Shown one piece after another: positions 32,513 to 42,575 of a stretch of DNA of 64,000 bases. This DNA is from Demequina iriomotensis. GTDB lineage: Bacteria > Actinomycetota > Actinomycetes > Actinomycetales > Demequinaceae. Every line of letters begins with the position of its first letter. Positions within the stretch are counted from its first letter, which is position 1. The notes beneath the pieces were generated by a model, which was given only the letters and a program-made list of their open reading frames with translations, was not told the DNA's origin and did no database searches. Where the stretch lies: contig NZ_BBME01000012.1 of NCBI RefSeq assembly GCF_000971395.1, positions 186,001 to 250,000 on the forward strand, given 5' to 3'. A program made the translations under genes and the position numbers.

Positions 32513-33553
32513 TCATGCGTGACGCTCGCGGCGCGCGAGCGAGTCGCGAACCTCTCCCACGAGCTCCTCGAGGATGTCCTCGAGGAACACCACGCCCGCC
32601 GTCGTGCCGTCGTGCTCGACGGCCGCCACGTGCGCGCCCGAGCGGCGCATGAGCGCGAGCGCCGTCTCCACCTCCGCATCGAAGGCGATGCTCGGCAGGT
32701 CGCGCACGCGCCACGCCTGGATGGGCTCCTCCCGCTCGCCCGGACGCGCGTAGAGCCCGTCCTTCACGTGCAGGTAGCCCACGTACGCGCCGCCGTCCGC
32801 CACCGGGAAGCGCGAGAAGCCCGTGCGGGTCGCGATCCGCTCCAGATCGTCCACCGTCACGCCCAGGTCGAGCGCGGTCACGCTCGCGGCCGGCACCATG
32901 ACGTCGCCCACCGACCGCTCGGAGAACTCGATCGCGGTGGTGAGCAGCCCCGACGGGTCCGAGATGGTGCCCTCGGCGGAGGAGCGCTCGACGATGCTCT
33001 GCACCTCGTCCGCCGTGAACGCGCTTGTGACCTCGTCCTTGGGCTCGAAGCCGAGCATGCGCACGATGCCGTTGGCGACCCAGTTGAGGGCGCCGATGAT
33101 GGGGCGCGCGACGCGCGCGATCGCGACGAGCGGCGGGCCGAAGATCATGGCAGCGCGGTCCGGGCTCGACACCGCGGCGTTCTTGGGGACCATCTCCCCG
33201 ACCACCACGTGCAGGCCCACGATGACGAGCAGCGCGATCGCGACAGCGACCGCGTGGGAGCTGTCCTCCGGCAGGCCGAGCGCGTGCAGCGGCTCCTCGA
33301 GCGCATGCGCGAGCGCCGGCTCCGCGACCACGCCGAGCGCGACCGAGCACACGGTGATGCCCAGCTGCGCGGTCGCGAGCATGAGCGAGACGTTCTCCAT
33401 GGCCCACAGGACGGTCCGCGCCGCACGCGAGCCCTCGGCGGCACGCGGCTCGATCGAGGAGCGCCGCGCCGAGATGATCGCGAACTCCGCGCCGACGAAG
33501 AACGCGTTGGCGAGCAGCAGCCCGATGATCGCGAAGGCCATGCCCGGGCTCAT
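32513..33553 (-). CDS. CNNM/CorC-type membrane protein with CBS pair, second gene
   Basis: Protein of 346 residues: DUF21/CNNM transmembrane domain (about 1-190, with VGEMVPKNAAV) followed by a CBS pair (VGDVMVPAASVTAL and FSRFPVADGGAYVGYLHVKD). The C-terminal CorC_HlyC domain is missing, unlike its upstream neighbour. Such proteins are linked to magnesium or cobalt homeostasis; transport direction is not shown here. ATG 33553 overlaps the stop of the upstream paralog (ATGA). Confidence 0.9.
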   Translation of the reverse strand: MSPGMAFAIIGLLLANAFFVGAEFAIISARRSSIEPRAAEGSRAARTVLWAMENVSLMLATAQLGITVCSVALGVVAEPALAHALEEPLHALGLPEDSSHAVAVAIALLVIVGLHVVVGEMVPKNAAVSSPDRAAMIFGPPLVAIARVARPIIGALNWVANGIVRMLGFEPKDEVTSAFTADEVQSIVERSSAEGTISDPSGLLTTAIEFSERSVGDVMVPAASVTALDLGVTVDDLERIATRTGFSRFPVADGGAYVGYLHVKDGLYARPGEREEPIQAWRVRDLPSIAFDAEVETALALMRRSGAHVAAVEHDGTTAGVVFLEDILEELVGEVRDSLARRERHA

Positions 33554-34845
33554 GCCTGCTCCTCCATCAGGATCGGGGTGAGGCGGACGCGGTCGATCCG
33601 GCGCCCCTCCATGCGCTCGACGCGCGCGCGCACGCCCGGCGCCTCGACCTCGTCACCCGGCTCGGCGACGCGACCGAGCCGCGCCATGACGAAGCCGCCC
33701 AGGGTCTCGTAAGCCGGGGACTCGGGCACCACCATGCCGGTGCGCTCGAGGACCTCGTCGGGGCGCAGCTCGCCGGGCACGATCCACGCGCCGCCGGGCG
33801 CACGGTGCACGGCGGCGCGGCGGCGGTCGTGCTCGTCGGCGACGTCGCCGACCAGCTCCTCGACCACGTCCTCGAGGGTGACGAAGCCTGCGGTGCCTCC
33901 GTACTCGTCGACCACGATCGCGCACTGGTGGCCCAGCCCGCGGAGCTCGACGAGCAGGGGTCCCATCTGCATCGTCTCGGGAATGCGCGGCGCCTCCGCC
34001 ATGAGCGAGGCCACCGGCACCTCCGCGCGTCGATGCGCCGGCACGCCGATCGCGGCCCGCAGGTGCACGATGCCCACGACGTCGTCGGGGCCGTCCCCCA
34101 CGATCGGGAAGCGCGAGTGGCCCGTGGCGCGGGACGATGCGATGACGTCGGCGGCGGTCGCGTCGCGTCCCAGCGTGTGGAGCCGGGTGCGATCCGTCAT
34201 GACGTCGATCGCCGTGAGGTCGTCGAGCTCGATCGAGTTCTTCAGCAGCAGCGCGGTGCCGGGGGCGAGCGTGCCCGCCTCGGCGCTGCGGCTCACGAGC
34301 GCCGCGAGCTCCTGGCGCGAACGCCCGCCCGCGAGCTCCTCCTTGGGCTCGATGCCCATGAGGCGGAGGATCCCGTTGGCCGCGGCGTTGAGCGTCGCGA
34401 TCACGGGGCTCAGCGCGGCGGTGAACGCCATGTTGAGCGGCGCGGCGACGCGCGCGGTGCGCATCGCGTCCGCGAGGGCCACGTTCTTGGGCACCAGCTC
34501 GCCCACGATCATCGAGAACGCGTTGACGATGACGAGCGCGGAGATGCCGGCGATGCCCGCCACCGCCGCGCGCGAGAGCGTGCCGGTCGACAGCGGCACC
34601 GACAGCAGCTCCACCAACGCGGGCTGCGCGGTGTAGCCGAGCAGGATCGTCGTGATGGTGATGCCCACCTGCGCACCCGAGAGCTGGGTCGACAGGTGCT
34701 TGAGCGCGTGGCGCACGCGCCGAGCGCGCGGGCCGTCGTCGACATGCGACGGGTCGAGGGCCACGAGGGAGAACTCCGCGGCGACGAAGACCGCGGTGCC
34801 GAGCGTGAGGAGCACGCCGAGCCCGACGAGGATCCAGGGAGTCAT
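33550..34845 (-). CDS. CNNM/CorC-type membrane protein with CBS pair and CorC_HlyC domain
   Basis: Protein of 431 residues: CNNM domain (about 1-200, with VGELVPKNVAL), CBS pair (AIDVMTDRTRLHTLG; HSRFPIVGDGPDDVVG; FVTLEDVVEELVGD) and a C-terminal CorC_HlyC domain (about 345-428). It is coupled to a shorter paralog downstream, so the pair may form a heteromeric membrane complex. ATG 34845 is 167 bp from the divergent kgd gene. Confidence 0.92.
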   Translation of the reverse strand: MTPWILVGLGVLLTLGTAVFVAAEFSLVALDPSHVDDGPRARRVRHALKHLSTQLSGAQVGITITTILLGYTAQPALVELLSVPLSTGTLSRAAVAGIAGISALVIVNAFSMIVGELVPKNVALADAMRTARVAAPLNMAFTAALSPVIATLNAAANGILRLMGIEPKEELAGGRSRQELAALVSRSAEAGTLAPGTALLLKNSIELDDLTAIDVMTDRTRLHTLGRDATAADVIASSRATGHSRFPIVGDGPDDVVGIVHLRAAIGVPAHRRAEVPVASLMAEAPRIPETMQMGPLLVELRGLGHQCAIVVDEYGGTAGFVTLEDVVEELVGDVADEHDRRRAAVHRAPGGAWIVPGELRPDEVLERTGMVVPESPAYETLGGFVMARLGRVAEPGDEVEAPGVRARVERMEGRRIDRVRLTPILMEEQA

Positions 34846-35012
34846 GCGGGGACGTAACTGTCAGGGTCCATGGTGTCGCAAGGATACAGCGCGCCCGGGT
34901 GGCCCGGCGAGGGTCTGCCCCGTCCCTGGGAAGCGTCACGGCCTTCCGTGGACCCCGTAAAACTTTGCCCAAATGACGCGCGGATGGTTCCGAGCGCCCT
35001 CGATTTCCCGCG
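34846..35012. other. Divergent region between the CNNM genes and kgd
   Basis: 167 bp. Contains an AT-richer patch around 34970-34980 (GTAAAACTTTGCCCAAATGA). No clear promoter pair could be fixed for kgd. Confidence 0.4.
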
Positions 35013-38000
35013 ATGATGGGACCACCTATCACCATCGACGCTGATGCGCCAAGAAAGCGAGCGGCTACCACCGTGTCCCCAGACACCTCTGCGCCCGATA
35101 CCGACCGTGTCTCCGTCGCCCGCGCTGCTGGTGCCCCGTCCGTTGCGTCGCTCATCCTGGGCGACGCGCACGGGGCCGACGCAACGCAGGGCGGCGCCGC
35201 CGCGCCCCAGGCGACCCCTGGCACCGGGCAGTCCCCGTCCATCGTCCCCGCGAGCCGGGCCGCCGTGCCGCCGCCGCCCCCGCCGCCCGCCGCGCAGCGC
35301 GCCGATGCGCCCGCCGCCCCGGCGCCCGTCGCCGCCCCGGTCGCCGCATCGTCCCCAGAGCCGCAGGCCGAGGACGCGGCGCCGCACACGCAGCCCATCG
35401 CGACCGCGCAGGCGCCGACCGCGGCGTACCTCCAGCGTCCCGAGCACTCGCCGCTCACCGCCAAGGACGTCCAGCAGGGCGTGACCCGCCTGCGCGGCCC
35501 GGCTGCCAAGGTCGTCGAGAACATGGAGGCGAGCCTCGCGGTCCCCACCGCGACGTCAGTCCGGTCCATCCCGGCCAAGCTCCTCATCGACAACCGCGTC
35601 GTGGTCAACAACCACCTCGCCCGCACCCGCGGCGGCAAGGTGAGCTTCACGCACCTCATCGGCTTCGCGATCGTCGAGGCGCTCGCGGAGTTCCCGGCGA
35701 TGAACGCGGCGTACACCGAGGAGGACGGCAAGCCGGCGCTCAGCACGCCGGCCGGGGTCAACCTGGGTCTCGCCATCGACCTCGCGCGGCCCGACGGCTC
35801 GCGCCAGCTGCTCGTGCCCTCGATCAAGGGCGCGGACCGCATGGACTTCGCGGAGTTCTGGGCGGCCTACGAGGACGTGGTCCGCCGCGCCCGCAACGGC
35901 GCGCTGCAGGCCACCGACTTCCAGGGCACCACCATCACCCTGACCAACCCGGGCACGCTCGGCACGGTGCACTCGGTCCCCCGCCTCATGAACGGCCAGG
36001 GCGCGATCATCGGCGTCGGCTCGATGGACTACCCGGCGGAGCTCCAGGGCGCGTCCGACGAGACGGTCGCCCGTCTGGGCGTCTCCAAGGTGATGACGCT
36101 GACCTCGACCTACGACCACCGCGTCATCCAGGGCGCGCAGTCGGGCGAGTTCCTGGGCCTGGTGCACCGCAAGCTGCTGGGCCTCGACGGCTTCTACGAC
36201 CGCGTGTTCTCCTCCATCCGCGTGCCGTACGAGCCCGTCCGGTGGCTGCAGGACGCCGCGACGGATCCGGCCACGGAGGCCGCGAAGCCCGCGCGCATCG
36301 CCGAGCTCATCCACGCGTACCGCTCTCGCGGCCACCTCATGGCCGACGTCGACCCGCTGAGCTCGCGCCCGCGCAAGCATCCCGACCTCGACGTGCAGAC
36401 GCACGGGCTCACCCTGTGGGACCTCGACCGCACGTATCAGACGGCCGGCTTCGCGGGTCAGGACTCGTGGACCGTCCGCGACGTGCTGGGCCGCCTGCGC
36501 GACGCGTACTGCCGCAGCGTGGGCCTCGAGTACATGCACATCGCGGACCGCGAGCAGCGCGCTTTCTTCCAGGAGCGGCTCGAGCACGGCTACACCAAGC
36601 CCACGCGCGAGGAGCACCTGCGCATCCTCCACCGCCTCAACGCCGCCGAGGCGTTCGAGGCGTTCCTCCAGACCAAGTACGTGGGCCAGAAGCGCTTCTC
36701 GCTCGAGGGCGGCGAGTCACTCATCCCGCTGCTCGACTCCGTCATGAGCGCGGCGGCCGAGGCCGGCGTCCACGAGGTCTGCATCGGCATGGCCCACCGC
36801 GGCCGCCTCAACGTGCTCGCCAACCTCGCGGGCAAGAAGTACGGGCAGATCTTCTCGGAGTTCGAGGGCACGGCCGTGCCCGGCCTGGTCCAGGGCTCCG
36901 GCGACGTCAAGTACCACCTCGGCACCGAGGGCACCTTCACCGCCGAGTCGGGCGCCACCACGCGGGTCTACCTCGCGGCGAACCCCTCGCACCTCGAGGC
37001 GGTCGACCCGGTCCTCGAGGGCATCGTGCGCGCCAAGCTCGACGCGCTCGGCGCGGACCCGGCGACGGACGGCTACCCCGTGCTGCCGGTGCTCGTGCAC
37101 GGCGACGCGGCCTTCGCGGGCCAGGGCGTCATCCCGGAGACGCTCAACATGGCGCAGCTCAAGGGCTACAAGACCGGCGGTACCGTCCACGTCATCATCA
37201 ACAACCAGGTCGGCTTCACCACCGGTCCGGAGTCCTCGCGGTCGACGCGCTACTGCACGGACATCGCCAAGGGCTACCAGATCCCGATCTTCCACGTGAA
37301 CGGCGACGACCCGGAGGCTTGCGTGCGCGCCGCGCGTCTGGCGTTCGAGTACCGCGAGCGGTTCGGCCGCGACGTCATCGTCGACATGGTCTGCTACCGC
37401 CGCCGCGGGCACAACGAGGGCGACGACCCGTCGATGACGCAGCCGCGCATGTACGACCTCATCGAGGCGAAGCGCTCGGTGCGCCACCTCTACACCGAGT
37501 CGCTCATCCGCCGCGGGGACATCACCACCGAGGAGGCCGAGGCCGTCTCGAAGGACTACCTCGCGCAGCTCGAGCGCGTCTTCATCGAGACGCGCGAGGG
37601 CTACCGCCCGGAGTCCGGCGCCGAGTCCATCTCGGGCCTCGAGCTGCCGGCCTCCCAGTCCTCCGACGCCGGCATCATGGTCGGCTGGAAGACCGCCGTG
37701 AGCGCGAGCCAGATCGAGCGCATCGGCCGCGCCCACGTGCGTCCGCCGGAGGGCTTCACCGTCCACCCGAAGCTCGAGAAGCTGCTCGAGAAGCGCGAGG
37801 TCATGAGCCGCGAGGGCGGCATCGACTGGGGCTACGGCGAGATCCTGGCGTTCGGCACGCTGCTCCAGGAGGGCGTGCCGGTGCGCATGTCCGGCCAGGA
37901 CAGCCGCCGCGGCACGTTCGTGCAGCGCCACGCGATCTACCACGACCGCAGCACCGGCGCCGAGTGGACGCCGCTGCTGTACCTCGCCTCCGACCAGGCG

Positions 38001-38837
38001 CGCCTGCACCTGTTCGACTCGCCGCTGTCGGAGTACTCGGTACTCGGCTTCGAGTACGGCTACTCGGTCGAGCGTCCCGACTCGCTGGTGCTGTGGGAGG
38101 CGCAGTTCGGCGACTTCGTCAACGGCGCGCAGACCATCATCGACGAGTTCATCTCCTCGGCGGAGCAGAAGTGGGGGCAGTCGTCCTCGGTGGTGCTGCT
38201 GCTCCCCCACGGCTTCGAGGGCCAGGGCCCGGACCACTCGTCGGCCCGCGTCGAGCGCTTCCTGCAGCTGTGCGGCGAGGAGAACATGATCGCGGCGATG
38301 CCGTCGACGCCGGCGAGCTACTTCCACCTGCTGCGCCGCCAGGCCTACGACCGCCCGCGCAAGCCGCTCATCGTCTTCACCCCGAAGTCGATGCTGCGCC
38401 TGCGCGCGGCGCAGTCGGCGGTCGAGGACTTCACGACGGGCACGTTCCGCGAGGTCATCGGGGACGATGCGGTGGATCCGGCCTCGGTGGACCGGGTCCT
38501 GCTGTGCGCGGGCAAGGTCTACTACGACCTGGTCGCGGAGCGGGACCGCTCGGGCGACACCGCCACGGCCATCGTCCGGTTCGAGCAGCTGTACCCGCTC
38601 GCGCACGACGCGATTCGCGAGGCGCTCGCGCCGTTCGACGGCGCCGAGCTCGTGTGGGTCCAGGAGGAGCCCCTCAACCAGGGCGCATGGTCGCGCATGT
38701 CGCTGAGCCTCCCGCAGATCGTCGGGACTACGCTCGGTGTCGTGTCACGAGCCGCCTCCGCATCGCCCGCCTCGGGCCTCGCATCCCGTCACGCCGCCGA
38801 GCAGTCCGAGCTGGTCACGCGGGCGTTCCAGCGATGA
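35013..38837 (+). CDS. kgd: Multifunctional 2-oxoglutarate metabolism enzyme (Kgd/SucA-E2 fusion)
   Basis: Protein of up to 1274 residues. Ala/Pro-rich N-terminal linker (about 30-135), E2-type succinyltransferase catalytic domain (about 138-400, with [17 protein letters not shown] near 366-382), then the thiamine-dependent E1 2-oxoglutarate dehydrogenase domain (about 405-1274, with [13 protein letters not shown] and [10 protein letters not shown]). This fusion is typical of actinobacteria and acts in the TCA cycle. Starts at ATG 35013 or GTG 35073 are both weak. The usual N-terminal peptide that begins the family (a WLVxExY type helix) is not seen. The stop overlaps the next gene. Confidence 0.94.
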   Translation: MMGPPITIDADAPRKRAATTVSPDTSAPDTDRVSVARAAGAPSVASLILGDAHGADATQGGAAAPQATPGTGQSPSIVPASRAAVPPPPPPPAAQRADAPAAPAPVAAPVAASSPEPQAEDAAPHTQPIATAQAPTAAYLQRPEHSPLTAKDVQQGVTRLRGPAAKVVENMEASLAVPTATSVRSIPAKLLIDNRVVVNNHLARTRGGKVSFTHLIGFAIVEALAEFPAMNAAYTEEDGKPALSTPAGVNLGLAIDLARPDGSRQLLVPSIKGADRMDFAEFWAAYEDVVRRARNGALQATDFQGTTITLTNPGTLGTVHSVPRLMNGQGAIIGVGSMDYPAELQGASDETVARLGVSKVMTLTSTYDHRVIQGAQSGEFLGLVHRKLLGLDGFYDRVFSSIRVPYEPVRWLQDAATDPATEAAKPARIAELIHAYRSRGHLMADVDPLSSRPRKHPDLDVQTHGLTLWDLDRTYQTAGFAGQDSWTVRDVLGRLRDAYCRSVGLEYMHIADREQRAFFQERLEHGYTKPTREEHLRILHRLNAAEAFEAFLQTKYVGQKRFSLEGGESLIPLLDSVMSAAAEAGVHEVCIGMAHRGRLNVLANLAGKKYGQIFSEFEGTAVPGLVQGSGDVKYHLGTEGTFTAESGATTRVYLAANPSHLEAVDPVLEGIVRAKLDALGADPATDGYPVLPVLVHGDAAFAGQGVIPETLNMAQLKGYKTGGTVHVIINNQVGFTTGPESSRSTRYCTDIAKGYQIPIFHVNGDDPEACVRAARLAFEYRERFGRDVIVDMVCYRRRGHNEGDDPSMTQPRMYDLIEAKRSVRHLYTESLIRRGDITTEEAEAVSKDYLAQLERVFIETREGYRPESGAESISGLELPASQSSDAGIMVGWKTAVSASQIERIGRAHVRPPEGFTVHPKLEKLLEKREVMSREGGIDWGYGEILAFGTLLQEGVPVRMSGQDSRRGTFVQRHAIYHDRSTGAEWTPLLYLASDQARLHLFDSPLSEYSVLGFEYGYSVERPDSLVLWEAQFGDFVNGAQTIIDEFISSAEQKWGQSSSVVLLLPHGFEGQGPDHSSARVERFLQLCGEENMIAAMPSTPASYFHLLRRQAYDRPRKPLIVFTPKSMLRLRAAQSAVEDFTTGTFREVIGDDAVDPASVDRVLLCAGKVYYDLVAERDRSGDTATAIVRFEQLYPLAHDAIREALAPFDGAELVWVQEEPLNQGAWSRMSLSLPQIVGTTLGVVSRAASASPASGLASRHAAEQSELVTRAFQR

Positions 38838-39430
38838 GGAACGTCTTCCTCGTCGGTGACGAGCTCGTCGCCGGCCACGGGGACCCGAAGGCGCTGGGGT
38901 GGGTGGGGCGCGTCGCGGCGCGCACCCTCCCCCTCGCGCCGGACCTCGCGTTCCACACCCTGGCGGTGCCGCGCGAGACCACGGGCGAGCTCACCAGCCG
39001 GTGGGACGAGGAAGCGTTGCGCCGCCTGCGGCAGACCGAGCCTGAGGCGAACCACGTGCTGTTCGCGATCGGGCGCCACGACGTGCATCGCGGGGTCTCC
39101 CCCACGATGACGCGCCTCAACATCGCGAACTTCCTCGACCGCGCGCACGCGCTCGGCTTCGAGACGCTCATCGCGGGGCCGCCGCCGGGTGCGGACGCGG
39201 ACAACCCGCGCATCGCCGAGCTCGCGGCGGTCTGCGAGGACGCGGCGTCGCGACGCGGCGTGGGCTACATCGACATGTACGGGCCGCTCGCCCGCCACGA
39301 CCAGTGGACCGCTGACATGGCCACGGGCCACGACGCCCTGCCGATGCAGGCCGGCTACGGCCTCATGGCGTGGCTGGTGCTGCACTCGCGGTGGCACTCG
39401 TGGCTCGGCATCGAGCCGCCGGCCGCCTGA
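38834..39430 (+). CDS. SGNH/GDSL-like hydrolase with Glu in place of the nucleophile Ser
   Basis: Protein of 198 residues. Block I reads [10 protein letters not shown], with Glu10 where GDSL enzymes have Ser. Block III resembles [16 protein letters not shown], and the C-terminal [15 protein letters not shown] takes the place of DxxH. A hydrolase mechanism is therefore doubtful; it may be a binding protein or use another chemistry. ATG 38834 overlaps the kgd stop (ATGA), so the two are coupled, which hints at a metabolic link. Confidence 0.75.
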   Translation: MRNVFLVGDELVAGHGDPKALGWVGRVAARTLPLAPDLAFHTLAVPRETTGELTSRWDEEALRRLRQTEPEANHVLFAIGRHDVHRGVSPTMTRLNIANFLDRAHALGFETLIAGPPPGADADNPRIAELAAVCEDAASRRGVGYIDMYGPLARHDQWTADMATGHDALPMQAGYGLMAWLVLHSRWHSWLGIEPPAA

Positions 39431-39509
39431 CGGACGCCCGCCCGAAGCGCGCGCCTGCCTGACGCGCACCCTCGCGCCCGCACGCCCGCGCCCCAGCCCT
39501 GCGCCCTGG

Positions 39510-39556
39510 GAGGTGCTCAGTGCCCGTTCGGAACCGATTCGGGCACAGAGCACCTC
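39510..39556. repeat. 47-nt palindromic repeat, copy 4
   Basis: Arms GAGGTGCTCAGTGCCCG and CGGGCACAGAGCACCTC with one mismatch. It lies between the SGNH-like gene and the convergent methyltransferase and probably also acts as terminator. Confidence 0.9.
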
Positions 39557-39572
39557 GCAGCGCGCCGGGCGC

Positions 39573-40217
39573 TCACCGCATCGCGCGGGCGAGGACGAAG
39601 CCCTGCCGGTGCACCTCCGACGCCCGCGGCCCGCGGTCGAGCACCGTGTCGATCGTGAACCCGGCCGCGACGAGCGTCTCGGTGACGCCAGGCACCTCGT
39701 GAAGGAACGCGGTGAGGTCCACCTCGAGCCCGTACGCCCGCGCGATCTCGCGGCGCCCGGTCCCGGCATGGAAAGCGAGGAGCAGCACACCATCGGGCCG
39801 CAGGACCCGGTGCAGCTCGCGCCACAGGTGCGGGAGATCGTGCGAGGCCGTGTGGATGATCGAGTACCACGCGAGGACGCCGTCGAGGCTTCGATCGCCA
39901 TGGGGGAGATCGGTCAGCTCGCCCACCGCGAGGTCGGCCGCGACGCCGAGGCGCCGCGCCTCGGCGAGCATGCCCGCGGACAGGTCGATGCCTGCGAGCG
40001 TCATCCGCGTGTCGCGTGCCCGCAGGTAGGCAAGCATGCGACCGGTCCCACATCCGGCGTCGAGGACTGACGCGGCGGCGGGAAGCATGCCCGCGAAGTG
40101 GTCGATCATGGCCAGGTCGAGCGGCGCCTCGAACGTCGTGTCGGGGAGGTGGGCCGCGTACGCCTGCGCGACCTGGTCGTAGCCGGCACGCGTCTGCTCG
40201 AGGAGCCGTCCATCCAT
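39573..40217 (-). CDS. Class I SAM-dependent methyltransferase
   Basis: Protein of 214 residues. SAM-binding motif I VLDAGCGTGRMLAYL (about 51-65), then GIDLSAGMLAEAR and the motif with ELHRVLRPDGVLLLAFH. It looks like the UbiE/Coq5-like group with unknown substrate; FHAGTGRREIARAYGLEVDLTAFL is typical of actinobacterial members. ATG 40217 follows TAGGCT by 6 nt. Copies 4 and 5 of the 47-nt palindrome lie immediately downstream and upstream, so the gene is bracketed by this repeat. Confidence 0.88.
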   Translation of the reverse strand: MDGRLLEQTRAGYDQVAQAYAAHLPDTTFEAPLDLAMIDHFAGMLPAAASVLDAGCGTGRMLAYLRARDTRMTLAGIDLSAGMLAEARRLGVAADLAVGELTDLPHGDRSLDGVLAWYSIIHTASHDLPHLWRELHRVLRPDGVLLLAFHAGTGRREIARAYGLEVDLTAFLHEVPGVTETLVAAGFTIDTVLDRGPRASEVHRQGFVLARAMR

Positions 40218-40223
40218 GCCGGA

Positions 40224-40229
40224 AGCCTA
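40224..40229 (-). promoter_or_regulatory. Putative -10 of the methyltransferase gene
   Basis: TAGGCT, 6 nt before ATG 40217. Confidence 0.5.
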
Positions 40230-40259
40230 GGGCCGCGCGCGCCGCGCGCCGCGCGCTAC

Positions 40260-40306
40260 GAGGTGCTCAGCGCCCGTTCGTCGCCGATTCGGGCGCTGAG
40301 CACCTC
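40260..40306. repeat. 47-nt palindromic repeat, copy 5
   Basis: Arms GAGGTGCTCAGCGCCCG and CGGGCGCTGAGCACCTC pair perfectly over 17 bp. It lies between the methyltransferase promoter and the 3' end of pilT. Confidence 0.92.
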
Positions 40307-40331
40307 GCAGCGCGGAGAGGAAGGCAGCGGG

Positions 40332-41420
40332 CTACGCGATGACGCCCGCGCCGCGCAGCTCGACCATGAGGTCGTGCGGACGCGAGGCGATCGCGACCGC
40401 ATCGTCGATCGCGACGACGCCATCGCTGACCAGCTGGAACAGGTGCTGGTCGAACGTCTGCATCTTGTAGTACTCGCCCTCGGCGATGAGGTCCATGATG
40501 GGCGGCTGGCTCGCCGGGTCCACGATCGCCTCGGCGGTGCGGCCCGTGTTCACCATCACCTCGGCCACGAGCGCGCGGCCCGTGCCGTCGCCGCGGCGCA
40601 CCAGGCGCTGCGAGACGATGCCGCGCAGCGTCTGAGCGAAGGTCGCGCGGACCTGACCCTGCTCGTGCGGCGTGAAGAAGTCGACGATGCGGTTGATCGT
40701 GTCCTGCGCGTCGACCGTGTGGAGGGTCGCGAGGACCAGGTGGCCGGTCTCGGCGGCGGACAGCGCGGCACGCGTGGTCTCGATGTCGCGCATCTCGCCG
40801 ACCATGATGACGTCGGGGTCCTGACGCATCGCGGCGCGCAGCGCGCTGGTGAAGTCGAGCGTGTCGGAGCGCACCTCGCGCTGCGAGATGATCGACTTCT
40901 TGTCCTGGTGGAGGACCTCGATGGGGTCCTCGATCGTGACGATGTTGACCTCGCGGTAGCTGTTGATGAGGTCGATCATCGAGGCGAGCGTGGTGGTCTT
41001 GCCCGAGCCCGTCGGCCCCGTCACCAGCACCAGGCCGCGCGGCTCGAGCGCCAGGTCGGCGATGACCGGCGGCAGGCCCAGCTCCTCGAAGCTCTGCGCG
41101 CCCACCGCGACACGGCGGAACACGAGCCCCTCGGTGCCGCGCGCCACGTACGCGTTCACGCGGAAGCGGCCCACGCCCGACAGCGAGAAGGCGAAGTCCG
41201 CCTCGTGCGTGTCGCGGAACTGCGCGACCAGGTCCTCGGGCAGCACCTGCGCGACCATGTGGCGCGTGTCCTCGGGGGTGAGCGGCGGCACCTGCAGCTT
41301 GCGCAGGCGGCCGTCGACGCGCACGCGCGGCGCCGATCCCACCTTGCAGTGGAGGTCGGAGCCGCCGGTGGAGGCCAGGGCGTGCAGGAACGGGATCACG
41401 GACTGGGGCTGATCGCTCAC
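40332..41420 (-). CDS. pilT: PilT-like type IV pilus retraction ATPase
   Basis: Protein of 362 residues. N-terminal PAS-like domain (about 1-110), then the secretion ATPase core with Walker A GPTGSGKTT (135-143), Asp box TIEDPIEVLH, Walker B DPDVIMVGEMRD and His box TGHLVLATLHT. The C-terminal IMDLIAEGEYYKMQTFDQHL occupies the place of the AIRNLIREGK retraction motif. GTG 41420 has GGAGG 4 nt upstream. No other type IV pilus genes are in the window, so the rest of the machine would be elsewhere. Confidence 0.92.
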   Translation of the reverse strand: MSDQPQSVIPFLHALASTGGSDLHCKVGSAPRVRVDGRLRKLQVPPLTPEDTRHMVAQVLPEDLVAQFRDTHEADFAFSLSGVGRFRVNAYVARGTEGLVFRRVAVGAQSFEELGLPPVIADLALEPRGLVLVTGPTGSGKTTTLASMIDLINSYREVNIVTIEDPIEVLHQDKKSIISQREVRSDTLDFTSALRAAMRQDPDVIMVGEMRDIETTRAALSAAETGHLVLATLHTVDAQDTINRIVDFFTPHEQGQVRATFAQTLRGIVSQRLVRRGDGTGRALVAEVMVNTGRTAEAIVDPASQPPIMDLIAEGEYYKMQTFDQHLFQLVSDGVVAIDDAVAIASRPHDLMVELRGAGVIA

Positions 41421-41561
41421 GGAACCTCCATCGGCAACATGCGGGTCTGACTCAAGGGGAGAGTACAGCCGGGCGGCCTCCACGACCCCTCGGTGTGACG
41501 AGGTCCTCAGATGTGGGAGGATAGAGGGTCTGATTTCTCGACTCCAGAAAGGGGAACGCAA

Positions 41562-41636
41562 GTGAGCAAGCGAGGCCGCAAGCGCAAGGCGCGCGCGAAG
41601 GGTGGCGCCAACCACGGCAAGCGGCCCAACGCCTGA
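41562..41636 (+). CDS. 50S ribosomal protein bL37
   Basis: Protein of only 24 residues, VSKRGRKRKARAKGGANHGK followed by RPNA. The highly basic start and the ANHGKRPNA end match the actinobacterial ribosomal protein bL37 described in mycobacteria. AAAGGGGAAC lies before GTG 41562, and a perfect terminator follows. Its position next to sigR-rsrA and aroA-rsgA also fits actinobacteria. It is below usual gene-finding length limits. Confidence 0.88.
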   Translation: MSKRGRKRKARAKGGANHGKRPNA

Positions 41637-41656
41637 GCCGTTCCACCCGGATAGAG

Positions 41657-41689
41657 AGAAGCCGCATCGGCATGGCCGATGCGGCTTCT
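41657..41689 (+). terminator. Terminator of the bL37 gene
   Basis: A perfect 15-bp stem (41657-41671 with 41675-41689) and a 3-nt loop, followed by GTCATCT. The arm is AGAAGCCGCATCGGC. Confidence 0.9.
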
Positions 41690-41728
41690 GTCATCTCCGG
41701 CGGGGACGATGCGCGGGTCGCGCCCGAC

Positions 41729-41977
41729 CTAGGCGCCGGCCTCCGGACGCGTCGCGCGGATCGTCGCGAGGATGCGGTCGCGCAGCTCCTCCGGGGCGAC
41801 GTCGTGCCCGGTGCGGTTCACCAGGCGCTTGATCTTCTCGTTGATGCGATGCTCGGCCTCGCACGGCGGGCATTCCTTGAGGTGCTCGCCGATCCGGTGG
41901 ATCTCCTCCTCCGGAAGCTCGTGATCGATGTACTCGAACAGGCGGTCGAGCGCCTCCTCGCATTCGGGCTTAGGCAC
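41729..41977 (-). CDS. rsrA: Zinc-binding anti-sigma factor of SigR (RsrA type)
   Basis: Protein of 82 residues. The ZAS motif HLKECPPC gives His32, Cys36 and Cys39, with Cys6 as a further ligand, as in RsrA/RshA. These thiol-disulfide switches hold SigR until oxidation expels zinc. GTG 41977 overlaps the sigR stop by 8 bp, ensuring coupled synthesis. Confidence 0.93.
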   Translation of the reverse strand: MPKPECEEALDRLFEYIDHELPEEEIHRIGEHLKECPPCEAEHRINEKIKRLVNRTGHDVAPEELRDRILATIRATRPEAGA

Positions 41978-42575
41978 GGCACGTACCCCCGTCCTTGTCC
42001 TTCTTCACCGGGGCCTTCTCGTAGACGCCGCGCTCGGCGGCGTAGTCGCGGAGCTTCTCGCGCAGGAGCTTGCGTCCGCGGTGCAGGCGGGACATCACGG
42101 TCCCCACCGGGGTGTCCATGATCTGTGCGATCTCCTTGTACGCGAAGCCCTCGACGTCGGACAGGTAGACCGCCATCCGGAAGTCGTCCGAGAGCTCCGA
42201 CAGCGCGCGCTTGACCTCGACGTCGCCGAGCGCGTCGAGCGCCCGGTCCTCGGCCGAGGCGAGCCCGCTCGACGTGTGCTCCGCGGCGGCGGCGAGCTGC
42301 CAGTCCTCCACGGTCTCCGCGTCCGAGCGCTTGGGCTCGCGTTGCTTCTTGCGATACGTGTTGATGAAGGCGTTCGTCTGGATCCGGTACAGCCAGGCCT
42401 TCAGGTTGGTGCCGGGCGTGAACTTGTCCTGCGCCGCGAAGGCCTTGGCGAAGGTCTCCTGCACCAGGTCCTCGGCGTCGGCGCCGTTGCGCGTCATGCG
42501 CAGCGCGGCGGCGTAGAGCTGGTCCATGTAGGACAGCGCCTCAGCCTCGAAGTCGAAATCGGTCGTGTCGGTCAT
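41970..42575 (-). CDS. sigR: Redox-responsive ECF sigma factor SigR/SigH
   Basis: Protein of 201 residues. Region 2: [20 protein letters not shown] and [20 protein letters not shown], then [19 protein letters not shown]. Region 4: [20 protein letters not shown] and a helix-turn-helix [19 protein letters not shown]. Directs thiol-oxidative stress genes such as thioredoxin. ATG 42575 has TACGCT 8 nt upstream. Overlaps rsrA downstream. Confidence 0.94.
   Translation of the reverse strand: MTDTTDFDFEAEALSYMDQLYAAALRMTRNGADAEDLVQETFAKAFAAQDKFTPGTNLKAWLYRIQTNAFINTYRKKQREPKRSDAETVEDWQLAAAAEHTSSGLASAEDRALDALGDVEVKRALSELSDDFRMAVYLSDVEGFAYKEIAQIMDTPVGTVMSRLHRGRKLLREKLRDYAAERGVYEKAPVKKDKDGGTCRA

Noticed and set aside
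1979..40306. 47-nt palindromes as integron attC sites
   Set aside because: No integrase gene is present and the GTTRRRY-type core sites and bulged pairing of attC are missing; the stems are near perfect.
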